Positions 62,312 through 64,000 of a stretch of DNA of 64,000 bases are shown in pieces. The translations under genes and the position numbers were made by a program. Source of the DNA: Streptomyces sp. L-9-10 (lineage in GTDB: Bacteria > Actinomycetota > Actinomycetes > Streptomycetales > Streptomycetaceae); NCBI RefSeq assembly GCF_004151105.1, contig NZ_PHRF01000041.1, positions 186,001 to 250,000 on the forward strand, in the 5' to 3' direction. Each line of letters starts with the position of its first letter. Positions within the stretch are counted from its first letter, which is position 1. The notes beneath the pieces are model-generated. The model was not told the origin of the DNA and made no database searches. It worked only from the letters and a program-made list of their open reading frames with translations.

Positions 62312-64000
62312 ATGCACAGACGCCGAAATCTCGTCCTGAGACTGACCCTCGTCCTCTCCCTCGTGGCAGCGGGCCTGTGGTGGTCGGCGACCGCCCTGAC
62401 CCCCACGGCACACGCCGCCGCGAACCCGACCGTGAAGAACCGGGTGTACGCCGGCTACCAGGGCTGGTTCAACGCGCCCGGTGACGGTTCACCGCTCAAC
62501 GCGTGGCGGCACTGGGCCGGTTCACAGCCGTCGCCGGGCAACCAGTCCTTCGAGCTCTATCCCGACATGAGCGCGTACCCGGCCTCGGCCCGCCACACCA
62601 CGGGGTACGCGCCGCTGGGCAATGGACAGAGCCCCACACTCTTCTCGTCCTATCCGACCGCCGTCGTCGACCAGCACTTCAGCTGGATGCGGCAGTACGG
62701 CATCGACGGCGCCGCTCTCCAGCGCTTCGGCAGCGACATCACCGCTCCCGCCGCGCCGGGAGCGGTGAACCGCAACTCCATCGCCGCCAAGGCCCGTGAC
62801 GCCGCCGAGAAGTACGGCCGGGGCTTCTACGTCGAGTACGACGTCAGCGGCCTGACCGACGCCAACGTCGAGCAGGTCCTCACGCGCGACTGGACCGACG
62901 TCATCACCGGTTCGCTCCGCCTCACCGACTCCCCGGCCTACGCCAAAGAGGGCGGCAAGCCCGTCGTCGAGCTGTGGGGCTTCGGCTTCCTCAACCGGCC
63001 GGGCACCGCCGCACAGGCCGAGCGCATCGTGAACTGGTTCAAGGACCAGGGCCTGTACGTCATCGGCGGCGTGCCGCGCGGCTGGCGCACCGACGCGGAC
63101 GCCAAGCCCGGATTCGGCCCGGTCTACCGGGCGTTCGACATGCTCTCGCCCTGGATGGTCGGCAGCACGGCCGACACCACTCCCCAGCTGGCGGCCGACC
63201 GCGACGCGCTCAACGCGACGGGCCAGGACTACCAGCCCGTCATCTATCCCGGCTTCGCCTGGTCCAACTGGAAGGACGGCCCGCGCAACCAGATCCCGCG
63301 CGAGAACGGCGACTACCTCTGGCAGCAGGCCGCCAACGTCCGCAAGGCCGGGGTCCCGCAGGCGTTCATCGCCATGTTCGACGAGTACGACGAGGGCACC
63401 GCGATCGCGCCCGCCGCCGAGGACTCCTCGATGATCCCGGCCAACCAGTACTTCCAGACGACCAGTTCCGACGGGAAGTACGTGTCGTCGGACTTCTACC
63501 TGCGGCTCGCCGGCAAGGCGACCCGCATGATCACGGGCCAGGACCCGCTGGTCACACAGGTACCGATCCCGCTGACGACCGGCCCCACCTTCTTCCGTAC
63601 CAGTGTGGAGAAGGACACGGACGCCACACCGACCTGGACCAGCACCCCGGTACCCGGCGGTACGTCGAATGTGACCGGTCCCGGCGGCAGCGGCTCACCC
63701 GTCCTCGGCGTGGTGACCGGTGAGGACCACCGGCTCGGGCAGTCGGCGCTCCGGATCCAGGGCAGCACCGCCACGACCGCGCACGCCTACGCGTACTTCC
63801 AGGCGTTCGACGTCGACATCCCGGTGACCGCGGCGACGAAGCTGTCGTACGAGTTCCTGCCGAAGGACGCGGGCGGACGGAACGTCGCGGTGGACTTCCT
63901 GATGACCGACGGCTCCACACTGCGCGACAGCGCCGCGAACACGACGGGCGGCACCGATATGCATCCGGCGGCGCCGAAGGGCATCGTCGGCGCCTGGACG
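62312..64000 (+). CDS. Secreted GH71/99-like glycoside hydrolase (runs off the right edge)
   Basis: The first 563 residues are visible. A signal peptide (RRRNLVLRLTLVLSLVAAGLWW, cleavage near AHAA) leads into a TIM-barrel region of about 45-410 with the GH71/99-type opening NRVYAGYQGWFNAPGDG. It continues with VDQHFSWMRQYGIDGAALQRF, VIYPGFAWSNW and AFIAMFDEYDEGTAI, whose acidic residues are candidates for catalysis. Relatives include endo-alpha-mannanases/mannosidases (GH99) and alpha-1,3-glucanases (GH71). From ~435 a beta-rich C-terminal domain begins and is cut. AAGGG lies 7 bp before the ATG. Its promoter has the same architecture as that of the LplBCA operon, so it probably makes the oligosaccharide that the transporter takes up. 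Confidence 0.85.
   Translation, partial: MHRRRNLVLRLTLVLSLVAAGLWWSATALTPTAHAAANPTVKNRVYAGYQGWFNAPGDGSPLNAWRHWAGSQPSPGNQSFELYPDMSAYPASARHTTGYAPLGNGQSPTLFSSYPTAVVDQHFSWMRQYGIDGAALQRFGSDITAPAAPGAVNRNSIAAKARDAAEKYGRGFYVEYDVSGLTDANVEQVLTRDWTDVITGSLRLTDSPAYAKEGGKPVVELWGFGFLNRPGTAAQAERIVNWFKDQGLYVIGGVPRGWRTDADAKPGFGPVYRAFDMLSPWMVGSTADTTPQLAADRDALNATGQDYQPVIYPGFAWSNWKDGPRNQIPRENGDYLWQQAANVRKAGVPQAFIAMFDEYDEGTAIAPAAEDSSMIPANQYFQTTSSDGKYVSSDFYLRLAGKATRMITGQDPLVTQVPIPLTTGPTFFRTSVEKDTDATPTWTSTPVPGGTSNVTGPGGSGSPVLGVVTGEDHRLGQSALRIQGSTATTAHAYAYFQAFDVDIPVTAATKLSYEFLPKDAGGRNVAVDFLMTDGSTLRDSAANTTGGTDMHPAAPKGIVGAWT

Overview
The window looks like a chromosomal segment of a Streptomyces-type actinomycete. It is very GC-rich with strong third-position GC bias, has many purine-rich ribosome binding sites, Tat-type lipoproteins and secreted glycosidases. 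It also has IclR, LacI, ROK, TetR and GlxA regulators and part of a conservon (sensor kinase plus roadblock protein). No rRNA, tRNA, CRISPR array or intact insertion sequence was seen.

Layout. 0-5 kb: end of a membrane or secreted gene, a MerA/LpdA-like flavoprotein, and a large secreted sialidase-like protein with three golvesin-type repeats. 5-11 kb: GAPDH with a GlxA regulator, three small proteins of unknown function (one membrane, two secreted), and a secreted esterase. 11-20 kb: an aromatic meta-cleavage island, with IclR, cupin and flavin monooxygenase on the minus strand and a seven-gene, translationally coupled plus-strand operon (SDR, cupin, hydrolase, MhpB-, MhpD-, MhpF- and MhpE-like). 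The SDR seems to start at an AUC codon. 20-30.5 kb: a LacI-controlled sugar operon with a CUT1 ABC transporter, a GH38 alpha-mannosidase and a GH2 beta-galactosidase. 30.7-40 kb: an FAD monooxygenase facing a branched-chain-amino-acid-type ABC operon (with a fused LivH-LivM) that lies directly behind a two-gene conservon. 40-42.4 kb: small secreted and membrane proteins and a TetR regulator. 42.4-64 kb: a second glycan locus with a GH95-like enzyme, an AlkC-type DNA glycosylase, an esterase, GH2, GH38, a DUF2264 protein and an LplABC-type transporter. A ROK-family regulator comes next, then a secreted GH71/99-like enzyme cut by the right edge.

How it fits together. The two sugar loci and the sialidase-like protein suggest a soil saprophyte that takes apart host, fungal or plant glycans outside the cell, imports oligosaccharides and finishes them with cytoplasmic GH38, GH2 and DUF2264 enzymes. 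The aromatic island should convert a substituted catechol to pyruvate, acetyl-CoA and an organic acid.

The most unusual feature is the ROK regulator at 59.9-62.1 kb. Its first ~355 residues read as a degenerate IS630-family transposase with all three catalytic acids lost, fused to a ROK repressor. Both divergent sugar promoters flanking it carry the same 30-bp promoter/operator architecture. A five-copy tandem repeat starts in its last codons and ends just before one of these promoters.
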